Source of the DNA: Echinometra lucunter
Lineage: Eukaryota > Echinodermata > Echinoidea > Camarodonta > Echinometridae
Assembly (NCBI GenBank): GCA_029962745.1
Contig: CM057165.1
Span: 20,510,745-20,574,744, forward strand
Direction: 5' to 3'
DNA length: 64,000 bases
The number at the start of each line of letters is the position of its first letter. Within the stretch, counting starts at the first letter, position 1. The translations under genes and the position numbers were made by a program. Below the pieces are notes generated by a model. That model was not told the DNA's origin and searched no databases. It saw only the letters and a list, made by a program, of their open reading frames with translations. This document shows, one piece after another, positions 1-10,676 of this stretch.

Positions 1-633
1 AAAAAACAAACAAACAAACAGACAAACCTAAGGTTTCAGGGGGTCCGCTTCCTGGACCCCGCTTGTTTCGATGTGAGCCCTGTATTTCGATGTGTATCTT
101 GTATAACCCCGTCTTGTGGTGCATTCATGTGGAATTTAATATTTTGTCATTAAAGTATGCTGAATATGAAAAGACCCCCTCGCGGCCTGTTAGATAAATG
201 ATCTGGGTGATGAATGAAAAGAAAGTTGCCTATTTCTGTCCTTTTCTTTTTTAGCCATACAGATGCATTCGCAGGCTGAATAGTTCATACATGAAAAATA
301 AAATGCAAACATATCTTCTTTACATTGTAAAATGAAACGATGCAAGATTAAGATTAGGGATTCAATTCCTTTTCCTTTTCCTTTAGTCTTCCAATATCTC
401 TGTAAACATGTTAATTATATTACTTTGGTCGTAGGCCTATTTACCTAGTAATAATGTTGCTATATTTCATTTCCATGCTTATGTTGTATAATAATGACGC
501 CATCACTTCCATTCTGAATAAAAAGCTTTTTCTATCTCGAAAGTAGGCATTGGATTTCATGCTGATTCGTGTTGATTCAGCGTAATGAAATGTAACTAAT
601 GTGATGCAGAACTCTCGTTTTATCGCTAAATAG
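1..633. other. Non-coding stretch upstream of lectin exon
   Basis: AT-rich sequence beginning with a CAAA-type simple repeat. I see no convincing coding exon. It is probably an intron of the lectin gene whose upstream exons lie before the window. Confidence 0.4.
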
Positions 634-1910
634 GACTTTGTGATGGGGCTCCTTTCCAATGGAAGGTATTTTATTGGACTCACTGACCAAGAAGAGGAAG
701 GCGACTATAAATGGCTTGATGGCTCTCCACTAATGTAAGATTCCTCTTATGAAAGGCTTTTCTCTGCAGAAATTTCTGTCATCGTGTTATCATAATAAAA
801 CCTTCAAAATATCAAGCTGAATTTCTTTAATATTCGTAATATTGATTCCTGTAATTTCGCGTATTGACTTCCCTTCGAATAATTATGTTACCTTTTAAAA
901 TTTGTATTCTAATAAGATGTTTCGATGAATAATTTATTTACTTGCATTCCGTGAATATTTTTTTTTTGCAGTTGTCTTATATGTTTTTCTGATTCACAGC
1001 CGTGATTTTTTTATTACATGCATGTTACAGTCTATGTATTACTCTGTACTGAATATGTTCCGCTTTTGAAAACAGCAACTACTATCATCCTTCTGGCTGC
1101 TTGTTTTGTTGTCCTTTTAATGAATTATAGATCAATAATCAAATAATTCATGTATAAATTTGATTTGCTATTTTTGTTGAATTTCTTTCTAGCTACGAAA
1201 ACTGGGGTGAATTTGAGCCGAATGACCACCTCGGTGATGAAGACTGCGTGGAAATAAACACAATGGAAAGGGATGGGCGATGGAATGACTTGTCTTGTGA
1301 TACTGCAATTGTAAATGCTTCCTACATATGTGGTATAAGTGAGTAAAAAAATCAAAGGCAATCGAGTACTTTTAATTGATGTTGAAATTTTAGGAGAAGG
1401 GCGTATACAAGTTAAAAATGTTAGTTTAAATGCCAAACTTTTTTTGCACTTATATGTCCCTTTTCGGTTTAGAGCTTATAATAAAAAGGAAAAAGAAATA
1501 TCCACCTTGGCACGGTTGGGCACAGAATTGCTCACCTTGGTTGGAAACATAACACCCTCACGATTGCATTTTTCTTTACAAGACATACAGTTAGGGACCA
1601 ATGGGACTAGTTGCGAATACAACGACTCACGTTCTGGTGAGAAATCAGCAGATCGTGCCGAAAAATCATATTTTCCCCTCCAAATATCTCCCCTCCCCTA
1701 TTAAAGCCATGTGTAGTTAGCACCTGCTAATAAATTAGTTAGTAGCATTGGGCCAGAAATGCTTCATGGACCTGTTTCAAAAACACCAGATTTGTCTTTT
1801 CAGGGGTCAGAAATGGACATTTAGGAGATAATGATGTCTCTGTTGACTTCGACGATGATAATGCCAAGCCTACATTAAGACCTTCCTCCATAAACATGAT
1901 GAGTGGCTGA
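634..1910 (+). CDS. C-type lectin domain protein, 3' exons (partial gene)
   Basis: Three inferred exons: 634-734, 1193-1338 and 1804-1910. Exon 1 follows a TAG acceptor and reads DFVMGLLSNGRYFIGLTD, then WLDGSPL, the typical core of a C-type lectin-like domain. It ends in phase 2 at a gtaaga donor. Exon 2 follows a pyrimidine-rich acceptor and carries the EPN motif (mannose-type Ca2+ and sugar ligand in the CTLD family), two disulphide cysteines, the WND motif and the closing YICGI. It leaves in phase 1 at gtgagt. Exon 3 follows a strong TTGTCTTTTCAG acceptor, adds 34 residues rich in Asp and ends in TGA at 1908-1910. The N-terminal half of the domain lies upstream of the window. Known for the family: extracellular, calcium-dependent carbohydrate binding. 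Inferred: the last exon, since the phase-1 donor could equally splice into the phase-1 EGF exons starting at 10551. The exact acceptor of exon 1 is less certain than the other junctions. Confidence 0.75.
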
Positions 1911-2296
1911 ACGTGAGCGAGAGGGAGCTGATGTGCAAAAGTTGTTGAAAAAAATACTTTCAGTTTATCATCCTCCACTCACGTCCGCTTCTCCACCTCA
2001 ACTACCCAGTATCATTTTCCTCTCTCGTGGCAAACATACTTCATAGCATAAATTATTTTCCATACAAGATACAGTATCTCATCTTTCTCCACCTACAGTG
2101 CCTTTGGTACCCTCTTTTTCTCACTCATGGCAGTAGCATTATATGAACCCTCCTGTGCCATAAGTATTGCAACATAGCTAAATTACTTATGCAATTTTGA
2201 GTATAAGCCTTTCTGTATCTTATTATTTTCGTTCATTACCATTGAATGTTGTCGACCATTTGTGCATATCTTAAAAGGGAGAACTTGTCCTTTCCT

Positions 2297-2999
2297 GTCT
2301 GGAGAGTAGAAAATATCTTGACTGGGTCATGTCTGAAACAATGGAGAGACAATAGACCAAAGGAGACAAATGCCCATATTAGGAGGTGGGAGTTATCAGT
2401 GAACGAGATTATGGTAATCCCCCCTTCACATTTCTCCCCAACCTGTTTATAAGGTTTGTATATACTTGTCGCAAGGAAATAATGCCCATAATGTATCCAG
2501 AAAAGAGCGGAGGAAAATGACCACACCCAGAGAAGACAGATTTGTGTGGGCCCTTGCCAAGCCGTTGCTAAGGAGAATGCGCGCCACAATCATTATCTTG
2601 CAAATTGTAATAAGTTTGTGAAAAATTCGCCTATGGAAGTAAATTTTGATAAATTCACCTCACTGCCATTGGGGATTTCTTCACGAATTTATTGCTATTT
2701 TGCTGGATAATGATTGTATCGCGCATCTTCCTTGGCAACGGCTTGGCAACGGCAAACAGAAATCTGTCTTCTCTGGGCGTGGTTATTTTCCTCCGCTCTT
2801 TTCTGGGCATTATTTCCTTGACAACAGAGTATACAAACCTTGCAAACAGGTTGAAGAGAAATATGAAGGGGGATTATTATGATATCGTTCATTCACTGAT
2901 AACTCCCACCTCCCAATAAAAACATGTTTTCTTTGGTCTTTTGTCTTCTCCACTGTTTCAGACATGACCGGGTCAGATATTTTCTGCTCTCAGGATAGC
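2297..2999. mobile_element. Long foldback element
   Basis: Two inverted arms of about 300 bp, roughly 2297-2606 and 2703-2999. For example GGGTCATGTCTGAAACA on the left faces TGTTTCAGACATGACC on the right. A spacer of about 100 bp lies between. Short open frames inside are not conserved between arms. Likely a MITE or foldback transposon. Confidence 0.7.
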
Positions 3000-4732
3000 A
3001 AAGGAGCTATGTTGCATTACTTAGGGCACGGGAGGGTACATCCTAATAACTATATTCAAAATTAACTCTGCAAGGAAAAAATGCCACTCTTCGTTAATAC
3101 GTGAGGTGTACATCAAATTCGGCAGCGCAAACTGGAAACCGTTTGCATTTCATATTAAGTGTGATATGCTTAAAACGTTCATTTTCAGTCATGTCCTGTA
3201 CATTGTTCATATGTTGTATTCTATGGGTGTCGATTTGTGTTCGCGGTTGGGGGGATGACTGATGCCGAATATCCTCGACGCGGAGCAAAGCGACCGATCG
3301 GGGAAAGGATGTGTAGGTTCAAACGTGAAGGATAGACTTATGCAGGGGGGGGGGGGGTGGGGGTAGGACCTGTTTTTGCTGCCCATATATCTGTATTATT
3401 AGTCTAATCTAACGTTCTTCCAATTAATCTCACAAAACATTGTTTTCAAACAATTTCGCAGAGGTATATCCTCATTACTTGAATGAGAAGTGTAGGGGCT
3501 TGAACCTTAACTTAGAGTATGAACCATCCCTTTTTGTTTTAGTTTGCGAGCGAGCGAAGCGAGCTAGCCGAAAATTCCACTTTCTAGCTCGCTTCGCTCG
3601 TTATTGTCCTCAAAGTACACTCAAGCAATATAAAAGGTTTGACTAATTCAGCACCTCGCTGGTCCGATTGTTACTTTCCTAAACCACTCTATTTCACATA
3701 TCACAAGTGAGGGAGGCGAGATAGGGGGAAATACACTAATTTAGTGATGGAGTGTTATTTTTTTTTATTACTATAGGTCTATAAAATATATACATTACAT
3801 ATTCGAATGAGCGCAGCGAGTGAGGAAAAATTACATTCTTTGATAGCCTCAAGGATATCTAAATAGTTTTGATCACCTAATTGCCAAATATGATGCTTTA
3901 TTGGTGCCCCGCTTGCCATCTAAAATCATTTCGTTTCTATGAGCGAGCGAAGCGAGCTACTGACAAAACCTCTGTTTCTTTTCAGTAAAACGTAGAATTT
4001 CCACCAAAATAAATTAGATGACTTTTACCATTTACCTGTATTCGAGAAAAGTTTTACATCTCGCTGTAGAAATATTACAATGTTCGGACATGTTGCTGAG
4101 AGAATAAGAGCGCTTGACTCCTGATCTTGTTTCTATGAGCGAGTAGAGCGAGAGAGCGAGAAAGGGCTATTTTTTTAAAACTGAGAACATGCGGCTACGT
4201 TCTAGTGTACTGTTACTCCAGTTCTATATCAATAATGTACATTTTATTAGCATCCGATCCTTTCTCATATTTGGTAAGGTAGGAATAGGTTACCGGTCAC
4301 AGGCCATTATTTCATGAAAATTTTCCTGTTATGGGTCTTCTTCCCGTTCGACTCCTTGCAGTTATATCATAACAGTACGTGTATAACATTGGATAGAAAT
4401 ACAAGATGTAAATCAGTTTCATTTGATAATAAACTCTGATAAAATATTAATTGGCATTGGATAAGATAACAAAAGATATTAAAATGCGAGTAGAACAATA
4501 ATAGCATACTATCTGATAGAAAGACATTATGCAAACCGATTTGCTTTCATAAAGATAGTATTACAACCTCATTGGTTGAAATACTTATAATAATAATGCG
4601 AGAGAGTGAAGCGAGCGAGCGCTGAAAGCCTTTTCCTTTTCCTTTCCTTTTAAAAAAATTGCTTCTTTGCTCTTTATTCTCTTTGTCTTTGTCTTTACTT
4701 ACTTTTTTCGAGGATTATAGGACAGAGGCGTC
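3000..4732. other. Non-coding, with scattered GCGAGCGAAGCGAGC motifs
   Basis: I see no gene. The near-palindromic motif GAGCGAGCGAAGCGAGC and its relatives occur near 3546, 3586, 3808, 3940, 4137 and 4600. The same motif is dense inside the hAT-like elements downstream, so this stretch probably holds decayed copies. A poly-G run lies near 3345. Confidence 0.5.
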
Positions 4733-5079
4733 GATCCGGGGGGGGGGTAGTTGCCCCCAAAGAAAATTTTCGGGGGGAAAAAAAGAAAAAAGAAAAAAGA
4801 AAAATAGAAAGAGAAAAGAAAGGAGAAGGAAGGAAGGAGGTGAAATGAAAGCGGAAAAAAAGGAAAACGAAAGGAAATGGGACACTGGGAAGCGCTCGCT
4901 TCGCTCGCTCGCATTTAAGCATCTTAACCAATGCCAATGATAATTACTATTCTTATGAAAGGAAATCGGTTTGCATCTTGTGTTTCTATCTAATGTTATA
5001 ACATTCTTCTAGTCATAGGAAGTAATATACCAAACAAGATGTCACTCCAAGAAATCGAGCGGGCAGTTGACCTAAAATA

Positions 5080-6420
5080 CAGAGGCGTCGATCCTGGGGG
5101 GGGGGCAGGGTTGGCAGTTGCCCCCCCCCAAGAAAATTTCGGGGGGGGCAAAGGTATCATTTTGCCCCCCCCCCAATAATTTCGCAATAAAAAAAAAGAA
5201 CAAAGGAAAAAGAACAAAGAAAGAGAAAAGGAAGTGAAATGAAAGCGTAAAACGAGAAAAAAGAAAAAAAAAGGGAAACTGGGAAGCGCTCGCTCGCATT
5301 TAAGTATCTCAACCAATGCCGATGATAAGTACTATTCTTATGAAAGGAAATCCGTTTGCATCTTGTGTTTCTATCTAATGTTATACTATTCTTCTACTCA
5401 TAGGAAGTAATATAACCAAACAAGATATCACTCCTAGAAATCGAGCGGCCAGTTGACCTAAAAATAGATAAACTTTCAGGAGACAACAGCCTGGATAAAA
5501 AGAAAAAAAAAACGCAAAACAAAAACATATTTTTCGTTGACTCGCTCGCTACTCTCGCTGGTAAAAGCTAGATACAAGATGATTTCGGGCAGCAAGTAGC
5601 TTATTATAGCAGCGAGATTCCAAAATATCATTATATTTAGGCAGCAAGGTGGTTGACAAAGATTTTGGGACGAATCCATATAATTTTGCCTGGATCGGTC
5701 GTTGACTTTGCTCGCTATGGTAGAAACAGAATGGATTCGGACTGCAAGCGAGGTAGCTAAAACAGTGTCATATTCGGCACACAGGTGATCAGATGTATTA
5801 TTTAGAAATCATACAGGCATGACAGGTTTATAGTGTATTCTGATGATAATGATGATAATAATATTCCGTTCTTGTATAGCGCATATCACATTTTTATCAC
5901 ATTATTATGATGACGAAATAACACTTCTGTAATTATGGAAAAGAGGATATTTTTCCTCGCTCGCTGCGCTCGCTCGTTTCATATTAATGGTTTTGAAAAG
6001 CAAACGAATTCGGTGAAATGAGACCGAATAGATAATGTAGATGTTTCATTGGCTCGCAACGTAATTTTCCGAAGGGTTTACTATATCTACCATGAAAAAC
6101 AGTGTGTGCTTCCTCGCTCGCCTTGCTCGCTCGTAATATTAAAAAAACAGAGTGGTTTGGGGGCCAGCAACAATGGACCAAGGATGTGACAAAGCAGAGT
6201 TCATATTTGGCAGCGAGGTAACCATATACATATATATTAGGTATCATTTATGCCTATATGATAAGTAAACCCTTCTCTCATAACAAGAAATTTGTTATTA
6301 TTTGCTCGCTCGCTTCGCTCGCTCGCAATATTGAAAAAAAAAGCAAGATGGTTCACATAGCAAGTTGCCTAATTTCCCCAATTTGAAAATGCTTCACGTT
6401 GATATAGGCCTATGTATGCC

Positions 6421-6469
<49 letters not shown>

Positions 6470-6578
6470 GTGAGGGTGTGTGTGTGTGTGTGTGTGTGTG
6501 TACAAATAGTAGCCGTGAATTCATCTCCGTTTGGGCGTCTTGCCCCCCCCCCATCCGAAAAATGGATCGACGCCTCTG
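5080..6578 (+). mobile_element. hAT-like non-autonomous transposon with 8-bp TSD
   Basis: Perfect 15-bp terminal inverted repeats: CAGAGGCGTCGATCC at 5080 and its reverse complement ending at 6578. They are flanked by an 8-bp target-site duplication, CTAAAATA, at 5072-5079 and 6579-6586. Eight-base duplications are characteristic of the hAT superfamily. The 1499-bp body has no transposase frame. It carries repeated TCGCTCGCTTCGCTCGC motifs (near 5288, 5540, 5954, 6112 and 6304) and ends with TA and TG microsatellites. Confidence 0.85.
6421..6502. repeat. (TA)n then (TG)n microsatellite
   Basis: About 40 bases of TA repeats followed by about 30 of TG, inside the hAT-like element. The open frame across it is low-complexity artefact. 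Confidence 0.95.
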
Positions 6579-7505
6579 CTAAAATAGATACACTTTTAGG
6601 AGATAAAGCCCTAGATATAAAAAACCCCCATATTTTTCGTTAGCTCGCTCGCTACTCTTGCTGGTAAAAGCTAGATGCAAGATGATTTCGGTCAGCAAAT
6701 AGCTTATTATAGCAGCGAGATTCCAACATATCATTATATTTGGGCAGCAAGGTGGTTGACAAATTTTTTTGGACGAATCCATACAATTTTGCCAGGATCG
6801 GTTGTTGACTTTGCTCGCTATGGTAGAAACAGAATGGATTCGGACTGCAAGCAAGGTACCTAAAACAGTGTCATATTCGGCGCACAGGTGATCGGATGTA
6901 TTACTTAGATATACAGGAATGACAGGTTTATAGTGAATTCTGATGATGATTATATTAATGATATTCTGTTCTTGTATAGCGCATATCACATTATTATCAC
7001 ATTATCATATAATCATGATGACGAAATAACACTTCCATCATATGGAAAAGGGATTATTTTTCCTCGCTCGCTGCGCTCGCTCGTTTGATAGTAATGCTTT
7101 TGAAAAGCAAACGAATTCGGTGAGATGAGACCGAATAGATAATGTATGTTTCATGGGCTCATAGTGTAATTTGCCAAAGGGGTTACTACTTCAACCATCA
7201 AAAACAGTGTGTTTTTCCTCGCTCGCTTCGCTCGCTCGTAATATTTAAAAAAAAAACCCAGAGTGGTGGGGGGGGGGGGGGGCAGCAACAATGGACCAGC
7301 GATGTGACAAAATAGAGTTCATATTTGGCTGCGAGGTAACCATATTTTTTAGGTATCATATATGCTTATAGTGTATTTTCATATCTAAACAAGAAATTTG
7401 TTATTTATTTAAAAAAAAAAGCAGGATGGTTCACACTCTAGCAAGATGCGTAATTTCCCCAAATTGAACATGCTTCACGTTGATATAGGCCTATGTTATA
7501 TATGG

Positions 7506-7830
7506 TTACACGACATATGCTCCGCCGACATATGCTCCGCGACAACTGCTTCGAAAATTCCGACAAGTGCTCCGCGACAATTGCTCCGCGACAATTGCTC
7601 CGCCGACATTTGCTCCGCCGACATTTGCTCCGCCAACATTTGCTCCGCAGACATTTGCTCCGTCGACATATGCTCCACCGACATATGGTCCCCCGACATT
7701 TGCTCCGCCGACATTTGCTCCGCCGACAATTGCTCCGCCGACGTATGCTCCGCCGACGTATGCTCCGAAACGACGACATTTGCTCCGCCCACATATGCTC
7801 CGCCCACAATTACTCAGACTAGATATTTGC
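7506..7830 (+). repeat. 15-bp minisatellite, unit CCGACATTTGCTCCG
   Basis: About twenty tandem units, varying mainly at CATTTG, CATATG or CAATTG. The unit is a multiple of three, so several frames on both strands stay open. The resulting repetitive peptides (ICSAD-type) have no codon constraint that I can see and should not be taken as genes. Confidence 0.95.
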
Positions 7831-8239
7831 TCCTCCGAATTATTTCGACAATAATGTGACAAATGCCTCACCGCCAATTTCTCTGCCGAATTAATTTCGT
7901 TGATTGACAGTCCATGGGCGTCAATCCAGGGGGACAGGAGGACATCCCCCCCCCCCAAGAAAAAAATCACGATCGCTGTTGGCAAGTGAGAGAGGGAGAG
8001 AGAGAGAGAGAGAGAGAGAATGTAGAGGGAAGAGGAAGGAGGAGAAAAAGAAAAAAGAAAGAAAGAGTAAGGTGCCCAAATAAAGTCATATTCGGCTTAT
8101 TTGCTTGTGTATTTTGACAATGAAATAACACTGGTACAGAGAAAGAGAGTGTATATTTTTCCTCGCTCACTGCGCTCGCTCGTATAACATTTAGATGCAG
8201 GATGTTTTCGAATGAGCAAAGTTTGAAGCTAAACTGTCA

Positions 8240-8480
8240 CAGAGTCGCAAGATCTCAAGCAATTTTTATGTGTATAATGGCCTCTATGACCTTTGACCTT
8301 GAGACCCCAAAATGTAATCGGATCATTGTCCCTCCCATATGCATGTGAGCCAAGTTTAAGGTTTATCCGTCACACAGTTCCGTTATCGCGAGAAAGGAAA
8401 ACGGGACGGACGGATGGACGGACGGACAAACCTATAACATAATACCTCCGGCACCTACCTTAGGTGGGCGGAGGCATTCC
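8240..8480. repeat. Dispersed repeat fragment with TGACCTTTGACCT
   Basis: Contains a run of TGACC-type half sites, then ACGGACGGACGGACAAAC, then a GC-rich hairpin-like end CACCTACCTTAGGTGGG. A related sequence lies at about 54470-54760, so this is an interspersed repeat. Confidence 0.55.
8287..8299 (-). promoter_or_regulatory. Perfect DR1 nuclear-receptor-type motif in a repeat
   Basis: TGACCTTTGACCT is the reverse complement of AGGTCAAAGGTCA, a direct repeat with one-base spacing. This is the known binding configuration for RXR, HNF4 and COUP-TF type receptors. Function here is untested. It sits within an interspersed repeat. Confidence 0.35.
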
Positions 8481-8573
8481 TACTTTCCATTCTCTTTAAA
8501 ACACCTATGAGGGGCAATTTTGACACACCGCAGTATTTTTATCTCAGTGCATACTACTTTGCAGTTTAGATCT

Positions 8574-8712
8574 GGGGAGTGTTTCATGAAGAGTTTTGTG
8601 GGTGAAAATCACCGACAAATGTTATAAGCTACTGAAAATCCTCGCATCTGATTGGCTGAAAGCAAATTTGTCAGTGAAAATCACCGACAAAACTCTTCAT
8701 GAAACGCTCCCC
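8574..8712. mobile_element. Foldback MITE, 139 bp
   Basis: GGGGAGTGTTTCATGAAGAG at the left is mirrored by CTCTTCATGAAACGCTCCCC at the right. A second inner inverted pair is GTGAAAATCACCGACAAA. No open frame. Confidence 0.85.
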
Positions 8713-8934
8713 TGCTCTGATTTACTATGAATATTCAGATTACGTAGATTTATTTAGATTGATAATTACAAAAGCAAGCCCTAAAATCCATTGAATGGTG
8801 TCGATGGAGCAATACATGTATAGTCACCGGTTCAAGTGTCGTGGTTTCCGAATATATTTCGGCGGAGTTGTCGGCGGAGCAAATGCTGGCGGAGCATATG
8901 TCATGGAACCGATGATCAGACGGCAAATGGATTA

Positions 8935-9250
8935 CCCAACACAAAACGTTTTCAGAACGTTCTTAAAACATTTTTATTAGGTCCGCTTCGTCTCTGACTT
9001 TGATAAACGTTCACGAAACGTTTTTATTAGGTTTGCTACGTCTTCGTCTTTAACGTACACAAAACGATTTCAGAACGTTCACAAAACATTTACAAAACGT
9101 TTTTATTACGTCCGCTACGTCTTCGTCTTAAAAAAAAAGACGTTCGCAAAACATTTTCAGAAGGTTCATAAATCGTTTACAAAACATTTTTATTAGGTCA
9201 GCTACGTCTTTGTCTTGAATAAACGTTCAAAAAACGTTTTTATCAGGGCT
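8935..9250. repeat. Degenerate tandem repeat rich in AACGTT
   Basis: About five imperfect units of 55-75 bp. Each contains ACAAAACGTTTTTATTAGG, then GCTACGTCTTCGTCTT, with extra AACGTTC blocks between. No coding signal. Confidence 0.8.
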
Positions 9251-9434
9251 GTTTCCTCTTCGTAAATTTTCTCTGAATGGGGATTTTAATTCGGAATGAC
9301 TATAATTCTCTTGATGACCTTGATAATGAGATAGTAATGTTGATGACTGTGATAAAAACCCTGAAGATGAAAATGATGAATGGCCAACTGTGATATACCT
9401 TTCATAATCATAGATATATCTGTATCAAAAAGAC

Positions 9435-9477
9435 GACAGACCACCTAATTCCTCTGATCGAATGACGAATTAAATCT
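9435..9477 (+). mobile_element. Helentron-like 3' terminus (isolated)
   Basis: GACAGACCACCTAA is followed about 30 bases later by AATCTCG and a TT. This matches the right ends of the copies at 10485-10532 and 12675-12719. It appears to be the remnant of another copy directly abutting the next one. Confidence 0.55.
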
Positions 9478-10532
9478 CGTTATTCTTTTTACCCCCCCCC
9501 CCCCCACTTTTTAGTGCAGTCAAAATCTCAGACGTGGCTTTGTCAAATTTCGTCACATTTTCATCAAATCTCCGTCTTAATAAGATCTGGGTTTTCCAAC
9601 CATTTTCGGGTTCATCAACATTTTGCCCACGTCCGCATCCGCGCGCGCCATATTTGGGCGCAAAGCCTATACCAGAGGTAAAAATGCCGTTTTTGCGCAT
9701 GATTTGCACTCCTGATAGATTTCATGAGAGTTTCCGACAATTTGGAATGAATTTCAACTTTTCCTAAGGTCGCGCCCGCACAGCAAATCTCAAAATGCAC
9801 ACGTGCGTCTCTTGGGCAAATAGTGTCAAAATGCGCAAAAGCAAGCCCTTTTGTTTTCCGTCATAGCTCCTTCGAAAGGGTGGAGACACCCCAATTTTCT
9901 GATATTTTCTAAAAGCTTATGACTTCTAGATTTCAATCCATGAAGAAAAAGCAGTGGTTTGACAGTCAAAAGTCCTCATATTCTCATCTCAATTCAAAAA
10001 TTCCATTTTAAGGCTTTTACGTTATTTTTTCAGCATTTCAGTGTGGCTGTCTCGCTTGTTGTTGGTCAATTTTCGCCAGGATTTTTATATCTTCTAGCCA
10101 AAACATCACCTCTTGCACACGCAAGACCAGATCCCAGGCATTATTCCAAAAAGATATTCCGAAAAGAACTTAGGGTTTTTAAAAATCTCCAGAGCCCCCC
10201 GCCTATACAGCTCGAGTTTGAAAGGGGCTACAGATATGAAAATGGCCTGATCTGATAGAGCAAAGAATTCTGCATAAAAGTTACACAGGTGCAACTTCGT
10301 CAAATGTCGTCTTCGGGTCGATAGCTTTGGAAAAAAATTTCTTAACAGGTTTTACCGTTTTCAGGGCAGTCCCACCTTACATACAAAAAATGATATGTGT
10401 GTGTGGGGGGTTTTTTTGGTTGTTTTTTTTTAAACTCCGATGTATTCCGAAAGGACATTCTTTCACTTGAATATGTTTACAATTGACAGACCACCTAATT
10501 CGTCTCCAGTGACGAATTCGAATATCTCGTTT
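9478..10532 (+). mobile_element. Helentron-like element, copy 1 (5'-truncated)
   Basis: Most of its length closely matches copy 2 at 11378-12719. It ends with GACAGACCACCTAA (10485-10498), then a 7-bp stem hairpin ATTCGTC/GACGAAT, then ATATCTCG immediately before TT. The left terminal TTAGGTGGTCTGTC and the subterminal hairpin are missing and replaced by a poly-C tract. It lies directly upstream of the acceptor of EGF exon 1. No Rep/helicase frame is present. Confidence 0.65.
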
Positions 10533-10550
10533 TCTTTCAATTTTTTACAG

Positions 10551-10676
10551 ATATCGATGAATGTGCATCAGATAGTGCGAACGATTGTGACGCCATGGCT
10601 TCGTGTTTGGATAACGAGGGAAGTTATACATGCTCATGCAATACTGGATACCAGGGTGACGGAATGACATGCACAA
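10551..10676 (+). CDS. cbEGF exon 1
   Basis: Most divergent visible unit: ID class, with ASDSANDCDAM and CLDN. Its acceptor TTTTTTACAG lies 18 bases after a Helentron-like terminus. Confidence 0.9.

Larger units (their letters stand above)
4733..7500 (+). mobile_element. hAT-like element, outer copy (interrupted)
   Basis: It begins with CAGAGGCGTCGATCC at 4733, the same terminal sequence as the element nested inside it. The body is split: 4733-5079, then a 1.5 kb insertion, then 6587 to about 7500. The part after the insertion matches the second half of the inner copy, including the segment ending GATATAGGCCTATGT. No right terminus is visible because the sequence runs into the minisatellite at 7504. 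No transposase frame is seen. Confidence 0.6.
7504..8914. mobile_element. Element with minisatellite-derived inverted termini
   Basis: The left end GGTTACACGACATATGCTCC (7504 onward) is matched in inverted orientation at about 8863-8914, where the reverse complement starts GGTTCCATGACATATGCTCC. The left arm continues into a 15-bp tandem array. The right arm keeps only about two to three units. Between them lie a GA-rich stretch, a DR1-bearing repeat and a foldback MITE. No coding gene is seen. I could not define a target-site duplication. Confidence 0.5.

Noticed and set aside
7438..7985. Repetitive peptides on both strands across the 15-bp minisatellite
   Set aside because: Unit length is a multiple of three, so frames stay open by chance; no start, splice or domain evidence.
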